A DNA stretch of 64,000 nt from Cladochytrium replicatum (GCA_025526935.1 JAHLKD010000038.1:310001-374000); one strand, 5' to 3'. Positions 46,649 through 57,722 are shown, counted from the first letter of the stretch. Notes: a model not told the origin generated them from the sequence alone. Program-made: numbers and translations.

Positions 46649-47127
46649 TTAACAGAAATTGACGTTTAGAGTAGTACAGGTGTCCTGGACTTGGGAGCCG
46701 CTAAATCGTACGTCCCCCTTTCGATGCACCTTCAACAGAAAGGGAGTTTCGGTAAATTGTCTTTGATTGTTGGGAAGTCATCGTCGGGGTGTCGCTACTT
46801 CTACCTCATGAAGAGCACAATGAGCTGCTTTTGGGCAATAGCAAGGTTTTTCAGCGTAAAACTCAAAATGGGACATAGATTTAGCTTTGGTGGTCGAATT
46901 TGGTATCTGCCTTTGGCCAGTGTACTTTTGAATTCAATGTCGGTGATGGAGTATATCAATTGAACTGATAGAGATATTGATTCACGAGCAAGAGATTGAA
47001 GAAATTTGAAGCTATTGGTATGAGATCTAAATTCATTGAAGCTCACACCTTTTATACGTTCCTGCTCCTCGCTAAACGTCGTTCTTCTAGAATCTCCTTT
47101 AACAAGATCCGATGCTCCCTGATCCAT
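46649..47127 (-). CDS. Small Cys/His-bearing protein, unknown
   Basis: Three predicted exons on the minus strand: 47127-47047, 46924-46805 and 46729-46649; 93 residues. It starts MDQGASDLVKGDSRRTTFSE; the central exon holds KSMSHFEFYAEKPCYCPKAA and HCALHE, and the last exon ends GSQVQDTCTTLNVNFC. Donors are GTGAGC and GTAGAA, and the exon lengths keep the frame, but there is no homologue I recognise. The Cys-x-Cys-x5-Cys/His cluster could bind a metal. It lies 111 bases after the end of POC5 on the same strand. Confidence 0.4.
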
Positions 47128-47237
47128 CGCCGATCCTCCAAACTGTCTGTCCAATAGTCTTTCTCCACATCAAGTCAGATCAGAAAGGGAATTCACAACA
47201 AATCATACTAATAAAATCAACATCTGTTTATAAACTA

Positions 47238-48613
47238 TCAAGGTGCATGCCGTGTGGCATAAATTGTTTTCCCATTGTACTTTTCCGCCTGTCCCCCACC
47301 AAGCACCCCTCCTTCCTCCCACACACGCTGAGGTGCTCCACCAGGAACTTCCTCCTTGTCCATTGATGTATTTCCTTCTGCCATCGCAACAAAGCTCCCG
47401 TTGTCGTGACTCATGTTTAGCACGCTCAGTGCTTCCATATTCAGTGCAGAGACTCCACGCATCACTGCAAGCTTGTACTTCTCCTGGTCCGCAATCCGTG
47501 CTTTGTCAGAATTCTTAAGCTCCAATTGCACGCCCTTGAGTTGTACTCGGAGCTTATTAATAAGCATCAGCTCCAAGATGGCCATTCGTGAGCTAGCAGG
47601 CCTACCTCCTCGATCCGCTTTTCGTATACCGCACTCATTTCCTCCATAGTTTTCTCAGCAGCAATCTGGCTCAAATACTTCATTATTCTAGTTTCCGCAT
47701 TTTAGAGCTGCTTGTTCAAACCTTCATCTGCTTCTCCGCTGCTCGTTTCCAACTTGCCCTGCAAGCCATCTGAAATCCAACTAATCCTTTCCGCAAGACC
47801 ACCTTCCTACGATGCATCTCCGCCATCTTCACCCACGCGCCCAGCCGCCTCGTTTCCGCTGTTCTCGTCCTCCATCTTGCGATCAGAATGGTGATGTTGA
47901 CCGTTTCACGCTGTTGCTTGGTCTGAGAAAACATAACCTAATTCTCAACAGAAATTCCTTACCATTCTACCGTAGCCGTTCCCGATAACCAGCAGGAGCT
48001 CCTCCCTTTTCTCCAAGGTGTCCCTGAGCAACCTCCGTTCCTCCGTCAAATCCAGCACCCGCTTCGTCAGCTCAGCTATCCTGTCGTTTTGTTCTGAGGT
48101 AAGGGCTTCGGACCTTCGGCGTGCTTTTCTTTGGATCGATGCTTTGGCGTCCATAAAATCAGCCTGTTCCACACGCTCAGAGAATGATTGTGATCTTTCA
48201 ATATCTTACAATCACCGCTCTTCGCATCAAATGCGACCACTTCTCCAGACAATCCACAAAATGGACCGCTTCGGCGTCTTCGTCCGGAACTTCTATCGAC
48301 AACTGTTCGTCAAGCGTGGAATACGCAACAGATGGGTGGCCCTCATTGTCCTACATTTTCATAATTCGATCAGGGATTCATTACCAAATGTTTATCTGGA
48401 TACCATTGAGAGAAGTGGTTGCGGCTGTCCATTTGATCTTGGTTGTGACAACTGCTGGCCAGCTTGTGCGAATTGCGAGCTTCGTAAGCTGCCGGCTAAT
48501 TGTTGTGGCGGTGTAGGTGCGCTGCGAGTAAGCGGCGTTGTCACGGCTCTTGAGTGCTGGCTGATCTCTGGCGCGATGGGAGGCTGGTGTTGCGTTGCTT
48601 GTTGAACTTCCAT
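47238..48613 (-). CDS. POC5: POC5 centriole protein
   Basis: Six exons on the minus strand: 48613-48404, 48350-48210, 48175-47963, 47922-47722, 47677-47606 and 47552-47238; 383 residues. The N-terminal ~70 residues are Gln/Pro/Ser-rich. A helix with FVDCLEKWSHLMRRAV follows, then a long coiled coil (LTSEQNDRIAELTKRVLDLT). Sfi1-type centrin-binding text comes next (NITILIARWRTRTAETRRLG, AWVKMAEMHRRKVVLRKGLV). The conserved POC5 end is YEKRIEELRVQLKGVQLELK, then KYKLAVMRGVSALNMEALSV, equal to the MRGVCALNMEA box of animal POC5. POC5 builds the inner scaffold and distal half of centrioles together with centrin. Its presence means the organism makes centrioles/basal bodies. Every exon is a whole number of codons. 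Confidence 0.85.
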
Positions 48614-48801
48614 GATGACCTGATTTGGACTGATGAATTTGGTAACACCGCACGTGAATCGGAGTGGTCAACTACCACGAAAATAGAGGCCAAAAATATA
48701 GCATTCTGCTTATACCAAATGATGCCAATATACAAAAGAATAGTCCAGAATAATAAGTCCGAGTTGATCCGGGAAAGATCGATCGCCATGGAGCATCCAG
48801 G

Positions 48802-50470
48802 TCAACCAACTGGAGGCAAACTATTCAGCTCCCTAGCTTTGTCGACTAGGTCCTTCCCAAGGAGTTTGAATAGATCATCCTGGAAGCTTGGATGCCAATT
48901 CGTGATAGGCACGACCTCCGTCTCCAGCTTAATTCCCTCCGCGCTTCCAAGGCTCACACACACGAAGCCGTTGATTCCCACAAACCCCGCCTGATGACCA
49001 CGCGTATGACCCCATCGCATCTTTGTTCCCGGTGACGGGCCAGGAGGAAACGTAAACTCGTCCAGTGGTGGTGTCTTGTATCGTTTGAAGTGTGTCAACA
49101 TCGGTGACGCCTGGGTGAAGTTGACCATGTTTGTCTGCTTGAAAAAGTTGACGTGGGCGAACGCGGGAACGCCTTTGGGGTCGTATTGGATCATACTGAT
49201 TCCGCAGAGTCTGTCCGGGTGCTCGGGGCTTGGAAGGAAGCCTCCGGGGCTGACCCAGTAGACAGGTGTGCTGGTGATTTTCCAACTGAATCGGAAGACG
49301 TCCTTGTCTCCGTGAAGGAAGTCGTGGAAACGTCGAATGTCATCATCACGTTCAAAGTACCAGAGGAGACGGAGGGCATTCCATGCTCTGGCGCGATCGA
49401 GAACAAGAATACCAGATTCCTGAATAGTGCAAGTCAGAAAATTATGAGTAAATCAAACAAAAAGGATATACCTGCTCCCATTCGTCCGTGCATGGTAAAC
49501 CCAACCATCTCCACACGGGACTGTAAGGATGTGTTTTCCAGTAATCAACCCAGAATATTGTCCCGTATTTAATGTATTCTCCACTATCGAAAAGTTCGTC
49601 CGGATTCTTCATTGGCATCACGTCGACGTCGAGATACAAGACCTCCCAGAATGCTGAGTTGAGAATGGCGACGGCTTTGATGTGGTAACCATCCGTCCGC
49701 CCTCTGGATATCGGCCAGGGAAGTTTCTCGTCAGCAAGGCGAAGGATCACAGGCATACCTGGCCGTGCCAAGTTGCTAATCGACTGCATCATGTCATCGT
49801 TCATCTCGTGTGGAAACCCCCAAACTTCGATCGGCAGCTTGCAGCCTTGAGATCGCAGAAGCTCGATCTGCGCTGTTAGGTAGGTCAATTGCTGAACATG
49901 ACTGGTTGTGACGACAAGCCCACGGTTGCGAGGAAAATTGGGTGTGCTCCTTAGATAGGAATCTGATATGCTTATCACGCCCTGAGCACGGAGGACATCG
50001 TCGATCTTCTCCATGGTGGCGGAGAATTCAGTCATAGGTAACTCGGGCATTTCCTCCGTGTACCACGTCTGCCACTCCATCCGTTTCTTGTCGATTTCAA
50101 CGACCGGCCACCTCGACAAGTCGTCGTTCTTGTGGATCACATCATCCATGCCCTTGTAGCAAGGCTGAGGCAGGTAAGTTTCAGGATCTTGAAGAATGTC
50201 AGAGGAGTACGGAAGGATAGATGGCGTTTGGACTGGTGCGATGGGATCAAGAGCCTCGCTATCTTGGATCTCGATGCTCTCAGAGACCGGCATGTTTCTT
50301 TCATCTACTGCAGAAGGAATATGTTGGTTCCAGCATTCACAGCCTGATGAATCAATCGTATCCGCTTGAAAGGTGAGAAAAGGCGAGAACATGAACTGAG
50401 TTCCTGCGATCAGGAGTAATGCGCAGATGAATCTCCATCGATACAGAAGCTGCCATCTTCCGTGCGCCAT
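48802..50470 (-). CDS. GT71-type mannosyltransferase (Mnn1/Mnn2-like)
   Basis: Two exons on the minus strand, 50470-49472 and 49419-48802; 538 residues. Type II membrane topology: a short cytoplasmic basic start (MAHGRWQLLYRWR) and a signal anchor (FICALLLIAGTQFMFSPFL), then a stem and a lumenal catalytic domain. Family text includes NRGLVVTTSHVQQLTYLTAQ, KLPIEVWGFPHEM, KAVAILNSAFWEVLYLDVDV (the DxD metal site), NPDELFDSGEYIKYGTIFWV, and ESGILVLDRARAWNALRLLW after the splice. This is the alpha-mannosyltransferase family 71 fold, which adds mannose to Golgi glycans in fungi. The acceptor and linkage cannot be told. Both exons are whole codons, and the join EQ/ESG is typical. Confidence 0.88.
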
Positions 50471-51015
50471 AACCGTGTTTCCTTGTGAAGGTCCTTTGCG
50501 TCCAGCAGCAGCTATGTAATACTGTCGTAATTATTTGGATATTTATATTCGCTTATTTTGGTTAGAAAATCAGTTACCAATATAAGGCACTTCGTATGTA
50601 ATTAGGCATGCAGAGCACTCTGCATATGCACATGTATGTAAGCATGATGATCCGGCGGAGAGCCGTTGTGCGGTGACGGAAGACGTGGGCGTTGTGTTAT
50701 CTTGGCTCAGTGGCAGTGGCCTGTCTGTGATTGGCCGCTGGCCCAGAGCCAGTGGGGATATGGCATGTCTTACATCTCCATCAGCATCAAAGCAGAGGTG
50801 ATCAAGTTGATCATACGCTACCCTACAACATACTACAGCATCTCTGTGACTGCTGGACATAAGAGTGAGCTTCAAGGTTATTATTGGTACGACTTGAATA
50901 TCTCCAATAAGCTCCCTGCCCCAAGCCATCCCCGACAAACGCTCACAGTACCAATGGAGGTGGATCGACAGTCAATGAAGAGCAGACTGATGCTGGCATG
51001 GATTGAACCATGACC
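50471..51015. other. Intergenic left of the hAT insertion
   Basis: About 545 bases. The right-hand part has medium-length frames on both strands with no recognised domain. It may belong with the relic beyond the other end of the hAT (59684 onward), since the hAT inserted between them. Confidence 0.35.
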
Positions 51016-51023
51016 ATCTGTAT
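51016..51023. repeat. 8-bp target duplication, left
   Basis: ATCTGTAT, identical to 59676-59683 at the other end of the hAT element. Confidence 0.9.
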
Positions 51024-51190
51024 TAAGGATCGGCGGGTTTTAGGGTCTTTCGGGTCGGGTCCGGGTCCATTGACTAAATGTACCCGACCCGAGTGCCGGG
51101 TTTTCATGGAAAATTTTCGGGTCGGATCCGGGTCGGGTATCGGGTCCAGTAGGAAAACCCTTCTCGGGTCAAAAGTCAGACCCGAGTAAA
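51024..51190. repeat. Left terminal and GGGTCGGG-rich subterminal region
   Basis: Starts with the 15-bp inverted repeat and continues with clustered CGGGTCGGGTCCGGG motifs in both orientations (for example near 51051-51068, 51088-51094 and 51120-51150). This is a likely transposase or host-factor binding zone. Its counterpart is at 59505-59675. Confidence 0.85.
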
Positions 51191-51226
51191 ACCCGATGTG
51201 ATAGAGAATCTAAAACGAAGCTATTG

Positions 51227-51883
51227 TTCTTTCTGTCCACGCGGACACTTTCCAAGAAGACGCAATATAAGTTTTGTATGTATCAAACAATTTTGCATCA
51301 CAACGGACATCGAGGCATGTATTTTCTGTCCACCCGGACACTTTCTCAACTCATTGACGTACTTCAGTTATCTCTACCCAATACAACTAACCTCTCTATC
51401 AATGTTACTAGCAATAAGATTCTGTCCACCCGGACACTTTCTTAACTCATTGACGGTACTTGAGTGATCTCTATCAAGTACAACTAACATCTCTATCAAT
51501 GTTACTAGCAATAAAATTATGTCCACCCGGACACTTTCTCAACTCATTGACGGTACTTCAGTGATCTCTATCAAGTACAGCTAACCTCTCTATCAATGTT
51601 ACTAGCAATAAGATTCTGTCCACCCGGACACTTTCTTAACTCATTGACGGTACTTGAGTGATCTCTATCAAGTACAAACTAACATCTCTATCAATGTTAC
51701 TAGCAATAAGATTCTGTCCACCCGGACACTTTCTCAACTCATTGACGTACTTCAGTTATCTCTACCCAATACAGCTAACCTCTCTATCAATGTTACTAGC
51801 AATACGATTCTGTCCACCCGGACACTTTCTCAACTCATTGACGTACTTCAGTTATCTCTACCCAATACAGCTAACCTCTCTAT
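51227..51883. repeat. Left subterminal array of a ~97-bp unit
   Basis: About seven tandem copies of a unit of 94-98 bp. Each has the core TGTCCACCCGGACA (an imperfect palindrome, TGTCC/GGACA), then CTTTCTCAACTCATTGACG, TACTTCAGT, and CTATCAATGTTACTAGCAAT. The first copy is a variant (CCACGCGGACACTTTCCAAG) also seen once in the part after the copia fossil. The array is cut at 51883 by that fossil and resumes at 53020. Confidence 0.95.
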
Positions 51884-53019
51884 TGTAGAATTTCGTCGTA
51901 GGCAGGTAAGATCAGATAAGAGGTACTTGTTCGATGTATTGGAAGCTTAAGACTCACACCTTTTATAGGTTCTCCCATTCCCAACAAAGCCTCCCTTAAT
52001 TTGTCCTTGCCACGTCAGCAGCGGCGCTCTCCTTCCTCCTTTGGTAAGTCCCCTTCAAGTTTGCTGGTGATCCGGAATTTTCTGGAACGCTGGCTTTTGA
52101 AGTTTTCGTCGAAGAACATGAAGCCGAAATAGAAACAGAAATGAAAATTTTGAATAACAACAGAGCTAGCGTCGTGGGTTAAACCACAAGCCATTCAACA
52201 TCGTGTCGCAAGTTCCGCTATGGACGACGAGATCGCCTTGAGATTGTATGCTATGCGGACGCGGATCACGCCGGAGATCCTGACAACAAAAAGTCGACTA
52301 CGGGATATGCTATCTTGATCAATGGGGGAGCTGTTGCCTGGGGGAGCAAGCTTCAAACATCAGCGGCGAGTTCGACAGCAGAAGCGGAGTACGTTGCACT
52401 ATCCACAGCTAGCGACGAACTCGTTTGGGTAAAGCACATGCTTGAAGAACTTGGATATTCCTTTGCTGCTCCGCCTGTAGTCCACTGCGACAATACCGCT
52501 GCAATTGCTGGTGCCCGCAATCCCGGATTCAAGTCCCGGCATATCGCTTTGCGATATCACATCGTGCGTGGCCGCATTCGATCTGGGGACATTGACGTGC
52601 AGTATATCCCCACAGAGGATCAGGCGGCAGACATCTTCACCAAGGGTCTCGCACGACGTCGACATGAGAAACTGATGGGTCTACTTGGGATGGTAGATGC
52701 AATGAAAGAGATGAGAGAAAATTAGGTTTTGTTTCTTGAAGGACACACCAATTATGTTTGCATTCCTTCTGGCTTCTATGTTTGTTTTTCAATTGTTATT
52801 TCTTTTCAACTTTCAAAGGAAGAACTTTTGTTCAGAAACGGGGGAGTGTTGAGTGTTGTTTCGTTCATAAAAGTTTTCCTTCTTTGTTTTTACTTTCAAA
52901 AAGAAAAAGTTCGGCTGAGGATAACAACAGGATTATTGTTGATCCTCGGAATCGAACTTTTTCTTTTTGAAAGTAAAAACAAAGAAGGAAAACTTTTATG
53001 AACGAAACAACACTCAACA
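51884..53019 (+). mobile_element. Copia-like LTR element fossil nested in the hAT
   Basis: About 1.1 kb inserted in one repeat unit of the left hAT array, flanked by the 5-bp duplication TCTAT (51879-51883 and 53020-53024). It has TG...CA ends. It retains the RNase H part of a Ty1/copia polyprotein (near 52230-52725; text such as ASSTAEAEYVALSTA and CDNTAAIAGARNP), a purine-rich tract and a 173-bp 3' terminal repeat. Integrase, protease, gag and most of RT are absent, so it is broken and incomplete. It is younger than the hAT insertion. Confidence 0.8.
52847..53019. repeat. 173-bp terminal repeat of the fossil: 67-bp perfect hairpin
   Basis: The segment begins TGTTGAGTGTTG and ends CAACACTCAACA. 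Its first 67 bases are the exact reverse complement of its last 67, with a 39-base centre that itself holds a shorter inverted repeat (GAGGATAACAA...). It follows a purine tract (acgggggag), as a 3' LTR would. Confidence 0.9.
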
Positions 53020-53280
53020 TCTATCAATGTTACTAGCAATAGGATTCTGTCCACCCGGACACTTTCTCAACTCATTGACGTACTTCAGTTATCTCTACCC
53101 AGTACAACTAACCTCTATCAATGTTACTAGCAATACGATTCTGTCCACCCGGACACTTTCCAAGAAGTCACAACGGAAGTTCTGTAACAAACAATTTCTA
53201 CCACGACAGACCTCGAGAGCTGTGCTTTCTGTGCACCTGGACATTAGAGTCGGTAACGTTCCAGCCACACCACAGCAAAA
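53020..53280. repeat. Left array, second part, and transposase leader
   Basis: Two more array units (cores near 53049 and 53143), the second of the CTTTCCAAGAAG variant type, then about 90 bases of leader before the transposase ATG. Confidence 0.85.
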
Positions 53281-55707
53281 ATGGACGCCGCCTTTGTTAA
53301 ACCAAAGCGTAACGCAGCGTCCGACGCAAGCCAAAGACTAGTGGACAGTCATCCGCTTGACACACGGAAGCGAAGTCTGCCAGCCCCCCAAATTTCAGAG
53401 GCGTCCAGCGAGGGGAACATCATGCAGGACAAACGCAGACGTGTATCAGGACACGGTGGCAACAACAGCGCTCGAGAGCCGAGCTCCACATCTTCTTCCA
53501 ATGACTCCAGCGAGTTGGGCCCGGCTTCTCAGCATGCACCACAGCTTCCTGCCGACGTTAGTTTTGCTGACTCTTCAGTGCGACAGGAGCCTGCAGCTGG
53601 ATCAGTTCAACCATCAATGCTTTCATCAGACGCAGATGTTGATAGCATGTCGGACTGTAGAGGTAGTCGAGGCGGCATAGCGAAGGATTACTATAAGGTT
53701 GATAATGGTCTGAGAACATGTTTGGTTGCGAAATGCAAGTGGAGCCAGAAGGTCGATAAAACGGGATCAACAAAAAACTTCCTCCGGCATCTGAAAAACC
53801 ACCATGGAAGTATTGCCAGGTCGCTTGGACTGTTGGACATCGTCCCCAAGGGACAACAGACATTGAATTTCGGCTCGCAGGAGAAGGAGCAAAACTTTGT
53901 GTTCAATCCAGACGTAGCGTGGCGGTCGATTTTGGACTGGATTGCTGCAGACAATCAGGCTTTTACTGTTGTGGAGAACGAGTTCTTTGTCAGCATGCTG
54001 AAGACTTTTCAGCCAAACTATACACCAAAGACGGCAAAAGCAGTGAAGCAAAAGGAGATGGATCTTTACGATAGGCAGAAGGAGCTCATTAAAGGTCTGA
54101 TTGTTGGTTCGCCTTCAAAAGTATCAATAACAGCTGACTGTTGGACATCGAAGAACCAGATTTCTTTTCTTGGAATTACTGCCCACTTCATCACGAAAGA
54201 ATGGGAGCCGCAGGACTTGCTGCTGCAGATGATTCCGATGGTTGGAAAGCATGAAGGCGTCGCCATGGCTAGTCAGCTTGTCAAGTGTCTGGATGAATTT
54301 GGCATGCTATCGGGTGAACGCTTATTGTGCATTACAACCGACAACGGTTCAAACAACTTTACCATGAGTGCTAAGCTGGAGACGCTCTTGGAAGATAGGG
54401 ATATTGCGTGGTCTGCAGAAACTCAACACATGCGGTGTATGGCACACATTATCAATCTTGCAGCAAAGGATTTTATCGATACATTCGCGCCCGCAAGGGA
54501 CACAGTCGCAAATGACGATAACTCCGGCGTTAATGTCATAAACCTTCTTCGACGGCTAGTCAGAGGAATCCGGTCTTCCCCAAAACGACGAAGCTCATTT
54601 ATTGATTCGTGCCGATTTGTGAAACTGGTTCCTCTATTACCAATTATCGATGTGACAACTCGCTGGAATAGCACGTTCTATATGGTCAAACGAGCCTTAC
54701 AGCTACGAGAGGCAATGGACAAAATATGCTGGATTGAAGATTCTTTGAAAGATTGGTCAATAAATCCAAAGCAATGGGAGGTCCTACAGAAGATCCGGGA
54801 TGGTTTGAGTGTTTTCGAGGTTATATCAAAGGCAATCGAAGGGTCTAGATATCCAACACTTCCGCTTGTTATTCCATTTTACAACGATCTTATCGATCAA
54901 CTGGAGGACCTAGAGGATGCAGAATTAGATGAAACTTTCACCAAAGCATTTCGAAATGCACTAGATAAGCTGAGAATATATTACTCAATCGCTAAGAGCC
55001 CGTGTTTAGCAGTTGCTACGGTACTCGATCCTCGTTTTAAGTATCGATTTTCAAAGGCTTGGGAGAAAGATGTAGGAAGGGATCAGGTCACCCTAGTGCG
55101 GAAAGTCTGGGAGGAATCGTATAAGTCACGGAAAATCAAGAACAGTGGTGCCGATGTTTTTGGAAACACGCCAGAACGTCGACACGATTCGAGCGGAGCT
55201 TCCGGTGATAGACAGAAAAAAACGGACGCTGAACGCTTGAGAGCCATTAGATCCGTTTTCATCTGGCAAGAAGAGATTCCTGAGGAAAAAGATGAGCTGG
55301 ATCGCTATCTTGGCGATCAGGTACTCCGCGGTATTGATTCTGATGGGAAGCCAATCAATATTATGGACTGGTGGAAGACCGTTGGAAGTGTGAACTTTCC
55401 AGCCCTAAGCCAGATGGCAATGGACTATTTAGGAATACCAGCAACAAGCGCTCCAGTCGAACGAAAGTTTTCAGCCGGGGTTGATTTGGTACCTGCAACT
55501 CGCAACCGCCTTGCTCCAAGAACAATAAATGCGTTGATGTGCCGTCATGACTGGTTGCATCAATTGAGTGCTGAAGAACCGTTCAAAAATGATTCCCTAG
55601 ATTCAAAAAGTGATGTTAGTGAGGATTTTGTAAAGGTGCATAATTTTGGCGAGGATTTTGATGTGGTATTAGAGTTGGAAGCAACTGATGATAACCCACT
55701 CTTTTAA
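53281..55707 (+). CDS. hAT-family transposase with BED zinc finger
   Basis: Single exon, 808 residues, start MDAAFVKPKRNAASDASQRL. The N-terminal ~125 residues are Ser/Gln-rich with a basic patch (LDTRKRSL, QDKRRR). A BED-type zinc finger lies at about 135-175 (CLVAKCKW ... NFLRHLKNHHG). The RNase H-like core has the first Asp in SITADCWTS (about residue 286), the second in ITTDNGSNN (about 354), a Cys-x2-His site in MRCMAHIINLA, and the hAT Trp in TTRWNSTF. The catalytic Glu is in TSAPVERKFS (about 727) within the hATC dimer domain (WWKTVGSVNFPALSQMAMDY ... TRNRLAPRTINALMCRHDWL). All key residues are present and there is no stop, so the enzyme may be functional. Expression would start in or after the left array. 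Confidence 0.95.
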   Translation: MDAAFVKPKRNAASDASQRLVDSHPLDTRKRSLPAPQISEASSEGNIMQDKRRRVSGHGGNNSAREPSSTSSSNDSSELGPASQHAPQLPADVSFADSSVRQEPAAGSVQPSMLSSDADVDSMSDCRGSRGGIAKDYYKVDNGLRTCLVAKCKWSQKVDKTGSTKNFLRHLKNHHGSIARSLGLLDIVPKGQQTLNFGSQEKEQNFVFNPDVAWRSILDWIAADNQAFTVVENEFFVSMLKTFQPNYTPKTAKAVKQKEMDLYDRQKELIKGLIVGSPSKVSITADCWTSKNQISFLGITAHFITKEWEPQDLLLQMIPMVGKHEGVAMASQLVKCLDEFGMLSGERLLCITTDNGSNNFTMSAKLETLLEDRDIAWSAETQHMRCMAHIINLAAKDFIDTFAPARDTVANDDNSGVNVINLLRRLVRGIRSSPKRRSSFIDSCRFVKLVPLLPIIDVTTRWNSTFYMVKRALQLREAMDKICWIEDSLKDWSINPKQWEVLQKIRDGLSVFEVISKAIEGSRYPTLPLVIPFYNDLIDQLEDLEDAELDETFTKAFRNALDKLRIYYSIAKSPCLAVATVLDPRFKYRFSKAWEKDVGRDQVTLVRKVWEESYKSRKIKNSGADVFGNTPERRHDSSGASGDRQKKTDAERLRAIRSVFIWQEEIPEEKDELDRYLGDQVLRGIDSDGKPINIMDWWKTVGSVNFPALSQMAMDYLGIPATSAPVERKFSAGVDLVPATRNRLAPRTINALMCRHDWLHQLSAEEPFKNDSLDSKSDVSEDFVKVHNFGEDFDVVLELEATDDNPLF

Positions 55708-55734
55708 ATATAAATTGTTGTTTAGACTGTTCAT

Positions 55735-57722
55735 CTGTTGAAGTACCGTCCAGGAGTTGAGAAAGCGACCGCCTGGACAGAATCCTATTACAAGTAGTAT
55801 TTGTAGAGAGGTTGGTTGTACTTGATCGAGATCAGTGAAGTATCAGTGAAGTACCGTCAATGAGTTGAGAAAGTGTCCGGGTGGACAGAATCTTATTGCT
55901 AGTAACATTATTAGAGAGGTTAGCTGTACTTGATAGAGATCACTGAAGTACCGTCAATGAGTTGAGAAAGTGTCCGGGTGGACAGAATCCTATTGCTAGT
56001 AACATTGATAGAGAGGTTAGTTGTATTGGGTAGAGATCACTGAAGTACCGTCAATGAGTTGAGAAAGTGTCCGGGTGGACAGAATCCTATTGCTAGTAGT
56101 ATTTGTAGAGAGGTTAGCTGTACCTGATAGAGATTACTGAAGTACCGTCAATGAGTTGAGAAAGTGTCCGGGTGGACAGAATCGTATTGCTAGTAACATT
56201 GATAGAGAGGTTAGCTGTATTGGGTAGAGATAACTGAAGTACGTCAATGAGTTGAGAAAGTGTCCGGGTGGACAGAATCTTATTGCTAGTAACATTGATA
56301 GAGATGTTAGTTTGTACTTGATAGAGATCACTCAAGTACCGTCAATGAGTTAAGAAAGTGTCCGGGTGGACAGAATCTTATTGCTAGTAACATTGATAGA
56401 GAGGTTAGCTGTACTTGATAGAGATCACTGAAGTACCGTCAATGAGTTGAGAAAGTGTCCGGGTGGACATAATTTTATTGCTAGTAACATTGATAGAGAT
56501 GTTAGTTGTACTTGATAGAGATCACTCAAGTACCGTCAATGAGTTAAGAAAGTGTCCGGGTGGACAGAATCTTATTGCTAGTAACATTGATAGAGAGGTT
56601 AGCTGTACTTGATAGAGATCACTGAAGTACCGTCAATGAGTTGAGAAAGTGTCCGGGTGGACATAATTTTATTGCTAGTAACATTGATAGAGATGTTAGT
56701 TGTACTTGATAGAGATCACTCAAGTACCGTCAATGAGTTAAGAAAGTGTCCGGGTGGACAGAATCTTATTGCTAGTAACATTGATAGAGAGGTTAGTTGT
56801 ATTGGGTAGAGATCACTGAAGTACGTCAATGAGTTGAGAAAGTGTCCGGGTGGACAGAATCGTATTGCTAGTAACATTGATAGAGAGGTTAGTTGTATTG
56901 GGTAGAGATCACTGAAGTACCGTAAATGAGTTGAGAAAGTGTCCGGGTGGACAGAATCCTATTGCTAGTAGTATTTGTAGAGAGGTTAGCTGTACCTGAT
57001 AGAGATTACTGAAGTACCGTCAATGAGTTGAGAAAGTGTCCGGGTGGACAGAATCGTATTGCTAGTAACATTGATAGAGAGGTTAGTTGTATTGGGTAGA
57101 GATCACTGAAGTACCGTCAATGAGTTGAGAAAGTGTCCGGGTGGACAGAATCGTATTGCTAGTAACATTGATAGAGAGGTTAGTTGTATTGGGTAGAGAT
57201 CACTGAAGTACCGTAAATGAGTTGAGAAAGTGTCCGGGTGGACAGAATCGTATTGCTAGTAACATTGATAGAGAGGTTAGTTGTATTGGGTAGAGATCAC
57301 TGAAGTACCGTCAATGAGTTGAGAAAGTGTCCGGGTGGACAGAATCCTATTGCTAGTAGTATTTGTAGAGAGGTTAGCTGTACCTGATAGAGATTACTGA
57401 AGTACCGTCAATGAGTTGAGAAAGTGTCCGGGTGGACAGAAATCTGGGAGACTGAGTGTCACTGTGTCTGTCTGGGTAGAATAGGATTCTGTCCCCCCGG
57501 ACACTTTCTCAACTCATTGACGGTACTTCAGTAATTTCTATCAGGTACAGCTAACCTCTCTATTAATGTTACTAGCAATAAGATTCTGTCCACCCGGACA
57601 CTTTCTCAACTCATTTACGGTACTTCAGTGATCTCTATCAAGTACAGCTAACCTCTCTATCAATTTTACTAGCAATAAGATTCTGTCCACCCGGACAGAA
57701 TCCTCTCTATCAATGTTACTAG
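55735..57722. repeat. Right subterminal array of the ~97-bp unit
   Basis: About 18 tandem copies of the same unit in the opposite orientation to the left array (core GTCCGGGTGGACA, then AATCTTATTGCTAGTAACAT and ATAGAGAGGTTAG) from 55735 to about 57440. About three copies in the left-array orientation then follow a short spacer (57485-57722). The two orientations meet near 57440-57490. Copies differ by a few bases (TTATTG/CTATTG/GTATTG; AACATTGATAG or AGTATTTGTAG). Confidence 0.95.

Noticed and set aside
54066-54266. Minus-strand frame similar to the plus-strand frame at 16233-16418
   Set aside because: Both are antisense shadows of the hAT transposase; the match was useful only because it revealed the fragment at 16274-16391.
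51227-57722. CRISPR-like reading of the regular 97-bp repeats
   Set aside because: Units are contiguous with no unique spacers, lie inside a eukaryotic transposon and occur in both orientations.
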